The notes: generated by a model from the letters alone, not told the origin. A stretch of DNA of 64,000 nucleotides from Saccharothrix algeriensis (GCF_016907655.1 NZ_JAFBCL010000001.1:3072001-3136000); one strand, 5' to 3'; shown: positions 29,021 through 37,834, numbered from the stretch's first letter. A program made the numbers and translations.

Positions 29021-31372
29021 TCAGCCCTTCAGCGGCCGAGCACCCAGCTCGTCGGCGAGCAGCTTCAGCACGGCCGTCTCCGGGTCGAGCGCCTCGCCCG
29101 CCTCGCCCGGACGGGCGGCCTCGGCGAGCATCTCCTCCTCGTCCACCGGCTCCGGCGGGAGGGGCTCGTCGGGATCCGGCGGCTCGGGCGGCGGCGGGAC
29201 GTCGTCGACGGGCGCGGGGCGCGCCGGCGGGGCCTGCCGGGTCGGGGCGGCGGCGCGGGCGGCCTGGCTGGGCCGCGTCGGCGCGGACCGCTGCTGCCGG
29301 GCGGGCGGCGCGGAGCGGGCGGGCGCCGCGCCCGGCTCGCCGTGCACGCAGCCGACCTGCCACGTGCCGCCGAAGACCCGGGAGAACGCCGCGGCGATCG
29401 CGTCGACGTTGCGCTGCTCGGCGAGCCTGCGGGCCAGCGGCGCGGAGATGTGGGACACCGTGACCGACGTGCCGTCGACCGCGGCGACGGTGGCGCTGGT
29501 GAGCAGCGCGCCGGCGCTGGGGCCGGCGATGCCGCGCACGATGCCGCACAGCTCGGGCCACCGCTTGCGGATCTCCGCCGCGTCGGCCCCGGACACCAGC
29601 CCGGACACCGGTCCGGGCTGCTCGACCGGGCGCTCCGCACCGGACCCGCCGGCCGGGGGCGCCCCGCCGGGCGGGTTCGCCGGCGACCCGCCGCGGTGGT
29701 CCACCGAGGACGCCGCACCACCGGCCGCGGGCCCGCCGCGGTCCCCGGCGGGCGCCGCGCCGGGCCGACCGGCCGGCGACCCGTCGCGGTCCACCGGGGG
29801 CGGTCCGGGGTCGGCCTGGGCCGGCGGCCCCGGCGGGGACCCGGCCGAACCGGGGGCGCCGGCCGGAGTGGACCGCTCCGGAGTGGACTGACCCGGAGTG
29901 GACTGACCCGCAGTGGACGGCGCCGCAGTGGACGGGGCCGGAGCGGGCTGCCCAGAAGCGGGCTGCCCGGAAGCGGACGGGGCCGGAGCGGACGGGGCCG
30001 GAGCGTGCTGGACCGGGCCGGCCCCGCGTTCGGGGGCGGCCGGGGGCCGGGGACCGCCCGGCGCGGACGCCGACCGGCCCTCGCCCTCGGCGGCCGGCGC
30101 GGCGGCCCGCTGCGACGGCCGCTGGAAGGTCCGGCCGCTCTCGCCGCCCGCGACCGCACCACCCGGGGCCGCACCACCCGGGGCCGCACCACCCGGGGCC
30201 GGGCCGCCGACGGGCGCGCCGTACTTCTCCAGGCGCTCGACCCGCTGCAGCACGGCCGATTCCGCGTCGCTCGCCGAGGGCAGCAGCATCCGCGCCGCCA
30301 CCAGCTCCAGCAGCAGCCGGGGCGCGGTGGAGCCGCGCATGTCGGTCAGCCCCTGGTGCAGGACCTCCGCCCACCGGGTGACCGTCGCGGGCCGGGTCGC
30401 CGCCCGCTGCTCCGCCATCCTGGCCACCACGTCGTCCGGCGCGGACACCAGGCCGCGCTCCGCCGCGTCGGGCACGGCGTGCAGCAGCACCAGGTCCCGC
30501 AGTCGGTCCAACAGGTCGGACGCGAAGCGGCGCGGGTCGTGCCCCGCGTCGACCAGCCGGTCGATGGTGCCGAACACCGCCGAGCCGTCACCGGCCGCCA
30601 GGCCGTCCACCACGTCGTCGATCAGCGCCACGTCGGTCACGCCGAGCAGCGCGATCGCCCGCTCGTAGGTGACGCCCTCGGGACCCGCGCCGGACAGCAG
30701 CTGGTCCATCACCGACTGCGTGTCCCGCGCCGAGCCGCCGCCCGCGCGGATCACCAGCGGGAACACCGAGGGCTGGACCGCCACGCCCTCGGCGGCGCAG
30801 TTGCGCTCCAGCAGCGCCCGCATCGCCGACGGCGGGATCAGCCGGAACGGGTAGTGGTGCGTCCGCGAGCGGATGGTGGGCAGCACCTTGTCCGGCTCGG
30901 TGGTCGCGAAGATGAAGATCAGGTGCTCCGGCGGCTCCTCCACGATCTTGAGCAGGGCGTTGAAGCCCTGCGTCGTGACCATGTGCGCCTCGTCGATGAT
31001 GAACACCCGGTAGCGCGACTCCGCCGGCGCGAAGAACGCCTTGTCCCGCAGCTCGCGGGCGTCGTCCACGCCGCCGTGCGAGGCGGCGTCGAGCTCCACC
31101 ACGTCGACGCTGCCCGCGCCGTTCGGCGCGAGCCCCACGCACGAGTTGCACTCGCCGCACGGGTCGGGCGTCGGGCCGGACGCGCAGTTCAGCGAGCGGG
31201 CCAGGATGCGCGCCGAGGACGTCTTGCCGCAGCCCCGCGGACCGGAGAACAGGTAGGCGTGGTTGACCCGCCCGGCGCCGAGCGCCGTGCGCAGCGGGTC
31301 GGTGACGTGCTCCTGCCCGACCACCTCCGCGAAGGTGGCCGGCCGGTACTTGCGATAGAGGGCGAGCGCCAC
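29021..31372 (-). CDS. dnaX: DNA polymerase III subunit gamma/tau with an extended repetitive linker
   Basis: 783 residues from GTG 31372; a TAGGGT hexamer (complement of 31380-31385) ends 7 nt upstream, suggesting a leaderless mRNA. Clamp-loader AAA+ core: Walker A GPRGCGKT (44-51), zinc cysteines 63, 72, 75 and 78, Walker B FIIDEAH, sensor ATTEPDKV. Residues ~390-610 form a low-complexity Pro/Ala/Ser/Gly linker, partly built of pentapeptide repeats encoded by 15-bp tandem DNA repeats. A folded C-terminal part (about 610-690) and an acidic tail resemble the tau region that contacts the polymerase. No frameshift signal for a gamma form was noticed. Confidence 0.95.
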   Translation of the reverse strand: MALALYRKYRPATFAEVVGQEHVTDPLRTALGAGRVNHAYLFSGPRGCGKTSSARILARSLNCASGPTPDPCGECNSCVGLAPNGAGSVDVVELDAASHGGVDDARELRDKAFFAPAESRYRVFIIDEAHMVTTQGFNALLKIVEEPPEHLIFIFATTEPDKVLPTIRSRTHHYPFRLIPPSAMRALLERNCAAEGVAVQPSVFPLVIRAGGGSARDTQSVMDQLLSGAGPEGVTYERAIALLGVTDVALIDDVVDGLAAGDGSAVFGTIDRLVDAGHDPRRFASDLLDRLRDLVLLHAVPDAAERGLVSAPDDVVARMAEQRAATRPATVTRWAEVLHQGLTDMRGSTAPRLLLELVAARMLLPSASDAESAVLQRVERLEKYGAPVGGPAPGGAAPGGAAPGGAVAGGESGRTFQRPSQRAAAPAAEGEGRSASAPGGPRPPAAPERGAGPVQHAPAPSAPAPSASGQPASGQPAPAPSTAAPSTAGQSTPGQSTPERSTPAGAPGSAGSPPGPPAQADPGPPPVDRDGSPAGRPGAAPAGDRGGPAAGGAASSVDHRGGSPANPPGGAPPAGGSGAERPVEQPGPVSGLVSGADAAEIRKRWPELCGIVRGIAGPSAGALLTSATVAAVDGTSVTVSHISAPLARRLAEQRNVDAIAAAFSRVFGGTWQVGCVHGEPGAAPARSAPPARQQRSAPTRPSQAARAAAPTRQAPPARPAPVDDVPPPPEPPDPDEPLPPEPVDEEEMLAEAARPGEAGEALDPETAVLKLLADELGARPLKG
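29865..30014. repeat. Ten tandem 15-bp units inside dnaX
   Basis: Units of the type GGAGTGGACTGACCC in unbroken 15-bp phase, encoding five-residue steps such as GQSTP, APSTA and SGQPA in the DnaX linker. A second cluster of three identical 15-bp units (GCACCACCCGGGGCC) occurs at 30156-30200. The multiple-of-three period keeps the frame when copies are gained or lost. Confidence 0.85.
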
Positions 31373-31407
31373 GGCGGAGACCCTACCGAAGGGGACCGAC
31401 GGAATGA

Positions 31408-31498
31408 GGGGACCCCGTGCACCCACCAGAGCCCGCTTATCCTTGCTGCCTTCCGGCCCTGGGGAGGTTCGCGAGATGTGTGCCGCACGAGGTCCGCG
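31408..31498 (-). ncRNA. ffs: Bacterial signal recognition particle RNA (4.5S, small type)
   Basis: On the minus strand the apical domain reads CCAGGGCCGGAAGGCAGCAA, the universally conserved SRP symmetric/asymmetric loop region that binds Ffh. The ends pair (GGACCTCGTGC at the 5' side with GCACGGGGTCC at the 3' side), giving a rod of about 90 nt. Immediately upstream of dnaX, its usual actinobacterial position. The exact ends are approximate. Confidence 0.93.
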
Positions 31499-31534
31499 AC
31501 AAGTGTAGCCCCCGCTCCGGGCGACCCCCGCCCC

Positions 31535-31548
31535 GGGGGGGGGGGGGG
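31535..31548. repeat. Homopolymer of 14 G
   Basis: Uninterrupted G14 tract preceded by CCCC in the short gap between ffs and the IMPase-like gene. Prone to replication slippage and to sequencing or assembly error. Confidence 0.9.
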
Positions 31549-31577
31549 TGATCTCCCGCCCCCCGCCCGGCCCCGCG

Positions 31578-32285
31578 CTACCCCAGCACCCGCACCGCCG
31601 CGGCGTGCAGCCCCGGGCCCGCGGCCAGGAAGCTCGGCGCGCCCGCGTGCCACGGCGACCCGTCCGCCGCCGTCACGACCGCGCCCGCCTCCCGCGCCAC
31701 CAGCGACGCGCCGAGCAGGTTCTCGGCGTCCTGCCCGTACTCCCAGAACAGGTCCAGCCGCCCGGCCGCCACGTCCGCGACCTGCCAGGACGTCGGGCCG
31801 AGGTTGCGCACCGCCGCGACCCGGTCGAGCACCCCGGGCAGCTTCCGCCCGGCCAGGGCGTTCGCCGCGGGCTGCGGCGGGAACGCGGGCGGCTGGCTGG
31901 TGGCGACCACGGCGGCGGACAGGTCGGTCTTGCGGGACGGCCCGACCGGGGCGCCGTCGCGCCACGCGCCCCCGCCGCGCTCCGCCGAGTACGTCTCGCC
32001 CAGCAGCGGCGAGTGCAGCACCGCGAGCACCGGCTCCCCGTCCCGGACCAGGGTCGCGGTGACGCACCACTGCGGCAGGCCCTGCAGGAACTGGACCGCG
32101 CCGTCCACCGCGTCCAGCACCCACCGCCCCTCGGGCAGCCGGGCGCGCAGCGCCCCGACCAGCGGTTCGTCGACGGCCCGGAAGACCCGGACCAGCTCGT
32201 CGAGCGTCGCCGGCGGCCGGGCCGGCCGGAGCGCCGGGATGCCGGCGGCGACGTCCTGCACGATCTCGATCACGTCGTTGCGCAT
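31578..32285 (-). CDS. Divergent inositol monophosphatase-superfamily protein
   Basis: 235 residues from ATG 32285; a TAATCC hexamer (complement of 32293-32298) ends 7 nt upstream, so probably leaderless. Resembles IMPase/CysQ proteins: RWVLDAVDGAVQFLQGLPQW (family norm DPLDGTxNF), VLAVLHSPLLGETYSAERGGGA, and QDAENLLGASLVAREAGA near the C terminus. Asp58 and Asp61 of the metal motif are kept, but the upstream GEE glutamate motif is missing and the N-terminal part is about 30 residues shorter than usual. Either a specialised phosphatase or a non-catalytic relative. Confidence 0.75.
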   Translation of the reverse strand: MRNDVIEIVQDVAAGIPALRPARPPATLDELVRVFRAVDEPLVGALRARLPEGRWVLDAVDGAVQFLQGLPQWCVTATLVRDGEPVLAVLHSPLLGETYSAERGGGAWRDGAPVGPSRKTDLSAAVVATSQPPAFPPQPAANALAGRKLPGVLDRVAAVRNLGPTSWQVADVAAGRLDLFWEYGQDAENLLGASLVAREAGAVVTAADGSPWHAGAPSFLAAGPGLHAAAVRVLG

Positions 32286-32359
32286 GGGACGAGGATTAGG
32301 GTCGGGGTGGCAGCACGAGCCCTCCCGGGTCGGGGGATGAGCGGAACAGGACAGCGGTG

Positions 32360-33253
32360 ATGCGGGAACTGGCGGTTCCGGACCAGCGGGTGGTCTCCGC
32401 CCTCCAGGTGGACGGGCGCGCCGGGCCGGGCCGGATCGCCGAGGTGCTGGACGTGTCGCCGCGCACCGTCGCCCGCAGCCTGGCGCGGCTGGCGCCGCTG
32501 GTCCGGGTGGTCCGCGTGCCCGACCCCGCCCACGGCCTGCGCGGCGCGGCGCTGGTGCGCGTGCGGGTCCTGCGCGGCCGGGTCGAGGTGCTGGCCGACG
32601 CGCTGGCGCGGCGCCCGGAGGTGCTGTTCGTGGACGTCCTGTCCGGCGGCGAGGAGATCAGCGCCGTGGTGCTGGGCGGCGTGCCGAAGCTGCCCGCGAA
32701 CGCGATCACGTCGGTCCAGGCGCTGTCGGTGCTGCACGTGTTCTCCGACGCGGCCGACTGGCGGACCGGCCTGCTCACCGCGGCGGAGGCCGCGGCCCTC
32801 GCGCCGCGCCCGCCCACCGACGGCGTCACGCCCGACGCGCTGGACCTGGCCCTGCTCGACGTGCTCGCCGCCGACGCCCGGACCGGCCCCGGCGCGCTGG
32901 CGGCGGCCACGGGCGCGCCGGAGTCCACCGTGCGCCGCCGCGTGGACCGGCTCGCGGCGGGCGGGCACCTGCGGACCTGCGTCGTCGCCGACCCCCGGCT
33001 GTTCGGCCTGGCCGTGGACGCGAACGTCTGGATGACCGTCCCGCCCGGCCGCCTGGACGCCCTGGGCCGCGCCCTCGCCCGGCACCCGCTGGTGCACGGC
33101 GCGCTGGCGACCACCGGGCGGACCAACCTCACCGCCGCCGTGTTCTGCCGCGACCTGCCGGCCCTGTACGAGTTCGTGACCGGGCTGCACGACGTCCCGG
33201 CCGCCGAGGTCACGGTGGTCGGCTCGGCGGTCAAGCGGGCGGGGTGGCGCTGA
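32360..33253 (+). CDS. Lrp/AsnC-family regulator with two AsnC-type HTH units
   Basis: 297 residues from ATG 32360 (AGGA 9 nt upstream; a GTG lies immediately before it). Two AsnC-type winged HTH segments, at about 5-50 (VVSALQVDGRAGPGRIAEVL, SPRTVARSLARL) and about 155-205 (LDLALLDVLAADARTGPGAL, STVRRRVDRL), each followed by an alpha/beta sensing region (RAM-like). This double arrangement is common in actinobacterial AsnC proteins. Divergent from the IMPase-like gene; the ligand, perhaps an amino acid, is unknown. Confidence 0.85.
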   Translation: MRELAVPDQRVVSALQVDGRAGPGRIAEVLDVSPRTVARSLARLAPLVRVVRVPDPAHGLRGAALVRVRVLRGRVEVLADALARRPEVLFVDVLSGGEEISAVVLGGVPKLPANAITSVQALSVLHVFSDAADWRTGLLTAAEAAALAPRPPTDGVTPDALDLALLDVLAADARTGPGALAAATGAPESTVRRRVDRLAAGGHLRTCVVADPRLFGLAVDANVWMTVPPGRLDALGRALARHPLVHGALATTGRTNLTAAVFCRDLPALYEFVTGLHDVPAAEVTVVGSAVKRAGWR

Positions 33254-33269
33254 CGGCCGGGGTGCGCCG

Positions 33270-33662
33270 CTAGCCGCGCACCTCGTTCCACGCGCCGATC
33301 AGCTCGTCCATCGCGTTCAGGTCCAGCGGCACCGGGTCGCGCGGGTCGCCGACCCGCCAGTAGGTGACGTGGCCGTGCTCCAGGCCGAACACCAGGGCGG
33401 TCCGCGTCCCGGTGCGGGCGCCGGCCACGACGACGCAGCGGAGCTGGTCGGTGGCCGCGCCGGCGCGCTGCAGCCGGCGCAGGTCCTGCCACAGCGCCAG
33501 CAGCCGGTCGGCCTCCGCGCCGGTGAACTCCACCGGCTCCAGGGCGCTCTCCGCCAGGTAGGCCCACACGCCCCGGTCCGCCAGGGGTTTCAACCACAGG
33601 TGGAGCTGCTCGCCGGACGCCGACGAGCACAGGTAGCACTCAGCACCTTCCAGCGGCGGCAC
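33270..33662 (-). CDS. Hypothetical protein coupled to an XRE regulator
   Basis: 130 residues from GTG 33662, which has a perfect GGGAGGGACT ribosome site; an alternative GTG at 33695 overlaps the stop of the upstream XRE gene by 4 bp and would add 11 residues. I recognise no domain. It has a ECYLCSSASGEQLHLWL start with two cysteines, an acidic middle and an RVGDPRDPVPLDLNAMDELI tail. Its coupling to the XRE gene suggests an accessory or regulated partner. Confidence 0.65.
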   Translation of the reverse strand: MPPLEGAECYLCSSASGEQLHLWLKPLADRGVWAYLAESALEPVEFTGAEADRLLALWQDLRRLQRAGAATDQLRCVVVAGARTGTRTALVFGLEHGHVTYWRVGDPRDPVPLDLNAMDELIGAWNEVRG

Positions 33663-33691
33663 AGTCCCTCCCAGCCGTGACCCCCAAGACC

Positions 33692-34081
33692 TCACCGCGC
33701 CCGGTGCCGATCACCGAACCGGCGCGCGATCTCCGTCAGCAGGTCCTCGTCGGACACCGCGGACAGGTCCAATGGTCGCGCGCGCCGGCCCGGTCCGCTC
33801 GGGTCGTCGGCGGAGATCCCGACCAGCCCGAGGGCGTGCCCGACGTCCGCCCCCACGACGCGGGCCACCCGTTCCACAGTCGTCTTGGTCGTCCCGACGG
33901 CGTACTTGCGGCCGTCGCGCACGGCGTACCCGCGCTCCAACTGCCGCACCTTCGCGTGACTCACCTCCGCCAGTCGGGCGACCTCGGCCACCGACAGCCC
34001 GGCCAGCCGACGCGCCTCCCGTAAGTACGGTCCGAGCGGCCACTCCGGCAGCCGGTCCGGGCCGTCCTCCGGAAGGGTCAT
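33692..34081 (-). CDS. XRE-family helix-turn-helix regulator
   Basis: 129 residues. Cro/CI-type HTH at about 17-75: LREARRLAGLSVAEVARLAE, VSHAKVRQLERG, with a charged insert (AVRDGRKYAVGTTKTTVERVARVVG), then an Asp-rich C-terminal region. Divergent from a second XRE gene across 144 bp that hold repeated GCAAAC motifs, an arrangement reminiscent of phage or ICE repressor switches. Start ATG 34081; no clear Shine-Dalgarno sequence. Confidence 0.8.
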   Translation of the reverse strand: MTLPEDGPDRLPEWPLGPYLREARRLAGLSVAEVARLAEVSHAKVRQLERGYAVRDGRKYAVGTTKTTVERVARVVGADVGHALGLVGISADDPSGPGRRARPLDLSAVSDEDLLTEIARRFGDRHRAR

Positions 34082-34094
34082 AGATCAAGTGTGG

Positions 34095-34211
34095 GCAAAC
34101 AATCGCAAACCGGCAAGCCGGAGGTGCGCGCACGCTGCGTCGCGCGCGTGCGCGCAACGGTCGTCACCTGCGCAAACTCCAGCAAACGTCTTCCGAAGAT
34201 TTGTTTGTTTG
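34095..34211. promoter_or_regulatory. Repeated GCAAAC operator between divergent XRE genes
   Basis: GCAAAC at 34095 and 34105, and again at 34172 and 34182: both pairs are spaced by exactly 10 bp (one helical turn). An inverted GTTTGTTTG follows at 34203-34211, overlapping the -10 region (TATGGT, 34214-34219) of the rightward gene. Probable cooperative binding sites for one or both XRE proteins. Confidence 0.6.
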
Positions 34212-34225
34212 TCTATGGTTTGGCC

Positions 34226-34453
34226 ATGACCGCCGTAGCGATCAACCGAACCCTGCTGAGGCGCCTCCGGGTGACCTCGCGACGGACGGTGACCGAGCTG
34301 GCCGCCGAGGTCGGGTGCACCAAGGGCGCCCTCTCCGGGATCGAGCGCGGCCACCGCACCCCGAGCCCCGCCCTGCTCGGCCGCCTCGCCGACGCGCTCG
34401 CCGTCGACCCGGAGGACCTGCTGCTCGGCGAGTGCCCGGCGACCCGGGGGTGA
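34226..34453 (+). CDS. Small XRE-family repressor-like protein
   Basis: 75 residues from ATG 34226, essentially one Cro/CI HTH: LAAEVGCTKGALSGIERGHR, then PALLGRLADALAVDPEDLLL. No ribosome site, but a TATGGT hexamer ends 6 nt before the ATG, so a leaderless transcript is likely. The frame is open upstream to 34091 but that stretch contains the operator region. Followed 15 bp later by the replication-type gene. Confidence 0.8.
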   Translation: MTAVAINRTLLRRLRVTSRRTVTELAAEVGCTKGALSGIERGHRTPSPALLGRLADALAVDPEDLLLGECPATRG

Positions 34454-34468
34454 CGTCGGGAGGACGAG

Positions 34469-35050
34469 ATGAACCGCACCCAGGTAGCCGCCCTGCTCCG
34501 CGCCGCCTCGGCCGTCGACCCGCGCCTGCCGGCCCCCGACGCGACCGCCCTCGACGCGTGGGCCGCCCTGCTGGACGACGTGCCGCCGGAGGTCGCCGCC
34601 GACGCCCTGCGCGACCACTACCGGCGGCACACCGAGACGATCATGCCCGCCGACGTCGTGCGGCACTGGCGCGCGGCGCTGCGCGGGGCGGACCGGCCGG
34701 GCCCGCCGCGCCGGCGCTCGTACCTGCTGGTGCTGCCCGACGCCTGCCTGCCGCCCGCCGACCTGCGCGCGGCGACCGCCGACCTGGCCCGCGCCACCGG
34801 CGTCCCGCCCCTGGGCCGCTGCTCGATCCGCCTGCGGCGGACCGCGCCGGACGGCCGCGCCGGCGACCCGGAGCGCCTGGTGGCCAGCACGCGGGCGTGC
34901 GCGGAGGGGCTGGTGGACGCGGGCGTCGCGGCGCTGGTCGTGCAGCGGACGCCGGAGGCCGGCACCGGCCCGCGGCACGCCCTGGTGCTCGTGGTCAAAC
35001 CCGGCGTCGGCTGCGACGCGGGGTGGCCGCTGTCGAGACCGCGCCCCTGA
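34469..35050 (+). CDS. Phage/ICE replisome organiser-like protein
   Basis: 193 residues from ATG 34469 (GGGAGG 8-9 nt upstream). The N-terminal ~70 residues follow a pattern common in actinophage and integrative-element proteins near replication genes: MNRTQVAALLRAASAVDPRL, a Trp-containing helix (DAWAALLDDVPPEV), then ALRDHYRRHTETIMPADVV, in which short tests of how many positions are loaded lead into IMPADVVRHWR. The C-terminal half is unrecognised. With the two XRE genes and the adjacent tRNA-Ser this looks like the control module of a degraded mobile element. Function inferred by resemblance only. Confidence 0.6.
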   Translation: MNRTQVAALLRAASAVDPRLPAPDATALDAWAALLDDVPPEVAADALRDHYRRHTETIMPADVVRHWRAALRGADRPGPPRRRSYLLVLPDACLPPADLRAATADLARATGVPPLGRCSIRLRRTAPDGRAGDPERLVASTRACAEGLVDAGVAALVVQRTPEAGTGPRHALVLVVKPGVGCDAGWPLSRPRP

Positions 35051-35059
35051 CCAGCCGTT

Positions 35060-35089
35060 TTGTTCGGCCGGTCCTCCGTTGGGTAGGCT
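35060..35089 (+). promoter_or_regulatory. tRNA-Ser(GGA) promoter
   Basis: TTGTTC (35060-35065), 18-bp spacer and TAGGCT (35084-35089), placing the start site at the 5' end of the tRNA. Confidence 0.6.
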
Positions 35090-35096
35090 CTCCGGC

Positions 35097-35181
35097 GGAG
35101 GATTCGCATAGCGGCCTAGTGCGCACGATTGGAAATCGTGTTGGGTTAACCCCCTCACGGGTTCAAATCCCGTATCCTCCG
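35097..35181 (+). tRNA. tRNA-Ser (anticodon GGA)
   Basis: 85-nt class II tRNA. Acceptor stem GGAGGAT/ATCCTCC, anticodon stem CACGA/TCGTG around loop TTGGAAA (anticodon GGA), a long variable arm (TTGGGTTAACCCCCTCA region), T-arm CGGGTTCAAATCCCG and discriminator G. CCA is not encoded. Confidence 0.95.
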
Positions 35182-35188
35182 CAGGTCG

Positions 35189-35220
35189 AAGCCCCGGTCA
35201 CCAGCAGGTGACCGGGGCTT
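35189..35220 (+). terminator. tRNA-Ser(GGA) terminator
   Basis: Perfect 14-bp stem AAGCCCCGGTCACC/GGTGACCGGGGCTT with an AGCA loop, 8 nt after the tRNA and ending in TT; also faces the nuclease gene from the other side. Confidence 0.85.
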
Positions 35221-35252
35221 CTCCGGTTGCGGGGCCGCTCACCGCCGCCGGG

Positions 35253-37685
35253 TCACCGGGGCAGGCGCTCCAGGATGTCCTCCAGCAGGAACACCGCCCG
35301 GTCGACCCGGCTGCTGCCCGTGCTCGGCCGCAGCTTCACGACCTGCGGGTCGTGGTCGCTGGCCTGGTCGGCGAACTCGGCGTTGACGTGCACCACGTCG
35401 TAGCGGTACCGCTCGATGTTGGCGCTGATCAGGATGTGGTCCAGGGCCTGCGAGTTGCCCTCGAAGACGTAGCCGTACCGCTCGGCCTCCGGCAGCGTCG
35501 AGACCAGGTCGACCACCGCGCCGCCCGCCGTCAGCGTCGCGATCGCCGGCGAGAACTGGTAGTCGTTGAAGTCGCCCGCGAGCACGACGTTCGCGCCCCG
35601 GTCCACGGCCTTCACCCGGTCGACGAACGCCCGCAGGACGGCCGCCTGCTGCCCGCGCTGCACCTCGGAACCGCGCTGCGGCTCCTGGTAGCGGCCGTGC
35701 AGCGCCTGGTCGCCGCCCTTGGAGTTGAAGTGGTTCGCGACCACGAACACCGTGCGGCCCCGGAACTTGAACTCGCCCGCCAGCGGCTTGCGGCTGCTGT
35801 CCCAGGCGGGGTTGCCCGGGTCGACGCGGCCCGGCGACGCGGACAGCGCCGCGCGGCCGTGCTGCCGGACCACCGACACCGGGGTGGTCGCGTCGCCGCC
35901 CGCCCGGTCCACGAAGGACACCCGCGCGGGGTTGAACAGGAACGCCACCCGGATGTTGCCGCCCGGCTCGCCGCCGTCGGCCTTGTCCCGCGGGTCGACC
36001 TGCCGCCACTCGTAGCGCGGGCCGCCCGCGGCGGCGATCGCGTCCACGAACCTGGTGAACGTCGCGCCGGCCGTCACCGTGCCGTCGTCGGTGGCGCCGT
36101 TGTCGTCCTGGACCTCCTCCAGCACCAGCACGTCCGGCGACGCCAGGTTGCCCACCACCGCCGCGGCGAGCCGGTCGAACTTCGCCTGCGGGTTGGTCGC
36201 GGCGAGGTTCTCGACGTTGTAGGTGGCCACGGACAGCTCGTACGGGCGGGCCGGGTCGGTCTTCTCCGGGGTGGCGCCGCCGGGCACGTGCTCGCCGGTG
36301 GTCTTCGTGGCCAGCGTGTAGCCGCCGAAGTTCGTGTACTCGACGTTGCCGAGGGTCGCGCCGCGCCACACGTCGCCGACGTCGCTCGCCTCCGGGGTGG
36401 CGCTGCCGGCCTTGACCTTGATCCGGCCGCTGTTGGGCCGGTCGTACCCGAGGTAGACCGTGCCGCCCCGGGCGGTCGGGTTCTGGGTCGGCCTGGTGGT
36501 GATCCACGTCTCGCCGTAGCCGTTCGTGGGCCCGACCACGCGGGCGTCGTCGACCCGGACGTAGGTGCCCTCCAGCGACTCGTAGTAGTCCTGGCCGTAG
36601 GTCGACGGGTCCAGCTCCAGCGCCTCGACGCTGCCGCCGCCGGCGGTCGGCAGGAACCCGTCGGGCGGGCTGAGCACGACCGGCGCGGGCAGCGGGTTGC
36701 CCTTGGACACGACGGTGACGGTCACGCCGGCCAGCTCGGTGAGCGTCTGGTTGGAGTTGCCCGCGGTGTCACCGCCCGGCCGGTACTCCGCCACCGTGCC
36801 GCTGACCAGCACGGAGTCGCCCGGCTCCACGGTCGGTTCGAGGTCGGCGGTGTAGGCGAACAGGCCCTCGCTGGTGCGCGGGTCGGCGTCGGGCGAGGTG
36901 TCCTGGAACCAGAAGCCGCGGTCGCCGGTGGCGCGGGTGGCCGTGACGACGCCCGGCACCCCGCTGACCCTGGCGCCCAGCAGCGGCGAGATCCGGGTCG
37001 TGCCCTGGATGTCGCGGATCCGCTTGTCGCCGGGACCGGGCTCGGGCTCCTGGTCGCCGGGGCCCTCGCCCCCGGCGTTGACCGGCGTCGGCGCGCCCAC
37101 CGCGAAGTCGGCGGAGTTGTCGTCGGTGTCGTCGAGCGCGGGCCGGGCGGCGGAGGTGGAGCTGGTCGGGTCGGCGGTCGGCGCGCCCTCGCGGACGACG
37201 GTGGACCTGCCGTAGCCGACCAGGTCGCGCACGCGCGGGTCGGCCGCGCAGTCGGCGGCGGTCTTGCAGGTGAGCGCCGCGGTGGCGGCGACGAGCGCGA
37301 CCGTGCCGCCGGTGGCGGACATGGCCGTGCCGCCGGTGGCGTCGGGCGCGGGCAGCGCGACGGTGCCGGCGGCGCCCTTGGCCTGGGCCACCAGGTACCG
37401 CCCGCCGGGGGCGAGCGCGCCGGCCAGCGGCGTGACCTGCCACCGGCTCGCGGCGCTCGCGCCGGCGGGCAGGTACTGCACGCTCCAGCCGTCGAGGGGC
37501 ACGGCGCCCGCGCCCCGGTTGGCCAGCTCGACGAAGTCCTGGGTGAGCGTCGCGCCCGAGTTGCCGCCGCCGCCGTAGACCTCGGCGATCAGGGCGTCCG
37601 GGCTGGGCGCGGCGGTCGCGGGCGTGACCAGGGCGAGCGACACGGCCGCGACCACCAGGCCGACGCGGGGCGGGGTGGGTCTCAA
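35253..37685 (-). CDS. Secreted LTD-domain endonuclease/exonuclease/phosphatase-family nuclease
   Basis: 810 residues from TTG 37685, chosen because GGAGG lies 5 nt upstream and a signal peptide follows at once (VGLVVAAVSLALVTPATAAP). Then a lamin-tail-like domain (IAEVYGGGGNSGATLTQDFVEL), an OB-like region, and a C-terminal EEP nuclease domain: ATYNVENL, VLEEVQDD, FVVANHFNSKGGDQ, LAGDFNDYQ and ASDHDPQVV, the full metal/phosphate motif set. Matches ExeM/NucH-type extracellular DNases used for DNA scavenging or biofilm turnover. A LexA box lies 150 bp upstream but points the other way. Confidence 0.92.
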   Translation of the reverse strand: MRPTPPRVGLVVAAVSLALVTPATAAPSPDALIAEVYGGGGNSGATLTQDFVELANRGAGAVPLDGWSVQYLPAGASAASRWQVTPLAGALAPGGRYLVAQAKGAAGTVALPAPDATGGTAMSATGGTVALVAATAALTCKTAADCAADPRVRDLVGYGRSTVVREGAPTADPTSSTSAARPALDDTDDNSADFAVGAPTPVNAGGEGPGDQEPEPGPGDKRIRDIQGTTRISPLLGARVSGVPGVVTATRATGDRGFWFQDTSPDADPRTSEGLFAYTADLEPTVEPGDSVLVSGTVAEYRPGGDTAGNSNQTLTELAGVTVTVVSKGNPLPAPVVLSPPDGFLPTAGGGSVEALELDPSTYGQDYYESLEGTYVRVDDARVVGPTNGYGETWITTRPTQNPTARGGTVYLGYDRPNSGRIKVKAGSATPEASDVGDVWRGATLGNVEYTNFGGYTLATKTTGEHVPGGATPEKTDPARPYELSVATYNVENLAATNPQAKFDRLAAAVVGNLASPDVLVLEEVQDDNGATDDGTVTAGATFTRFVDAIAAAGGPRYEWRQVDPRDKADGGEPGGNIRVAFLFNPARVSFVDRAGGDATTPVSVVRQHGRAALSASPGRVDPGNPAWDSSRKPLAGEFKFRGRTVFVVANHFNSKGGDQALHGRYQEPQRGSEVQRGQQAAVLRAFVDRVKAVDRGANVVLAGDFNDYQFSPAIATLTAGGAVVDLVSTLPEAERYGYVFEGNSQALDHILISANIERYRYDVVHVNAEFADQASDHDPQVVKLRPSTGSSRVDRAVFLLEDILERLPR

Positions 37686-37834
37686 CGGGTCCTCCGGGTG
37701 TGTGCGGGTCCGCGAATCCTCCCCGGACCGGGTGAACTGCGAAAGAAGCCGTCACCAACTGTCGTCAATGCGTTCGGGTGCGCTGCGCGATTGCCCGAGG
37801 CTGGATACCGCGCGCGGTGGACCACCACGATCAC
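37686..37834. other. Upstream region of the nuclease gene, no gene
   Basis: Gene-free stretch holding the leftward ribosome site and presumably the promoter of the nuclease gene. No clear -10/-35 pair stands out; a GGTATCC segment near 37803-37809 (minus strand) is the best -10-like candidate. The rest of the gap to 37993 holds the LexA box, a tiny ORF and a hairpin, listed separately. Confidence 0.5.

Noticed and set aside
31535..31548. G14 tract as a phase-variable switch
   Set aside because: It lies between ffs and a convergent gene end, not in a promoter or reading frame; an assembly artefact is just as likely.
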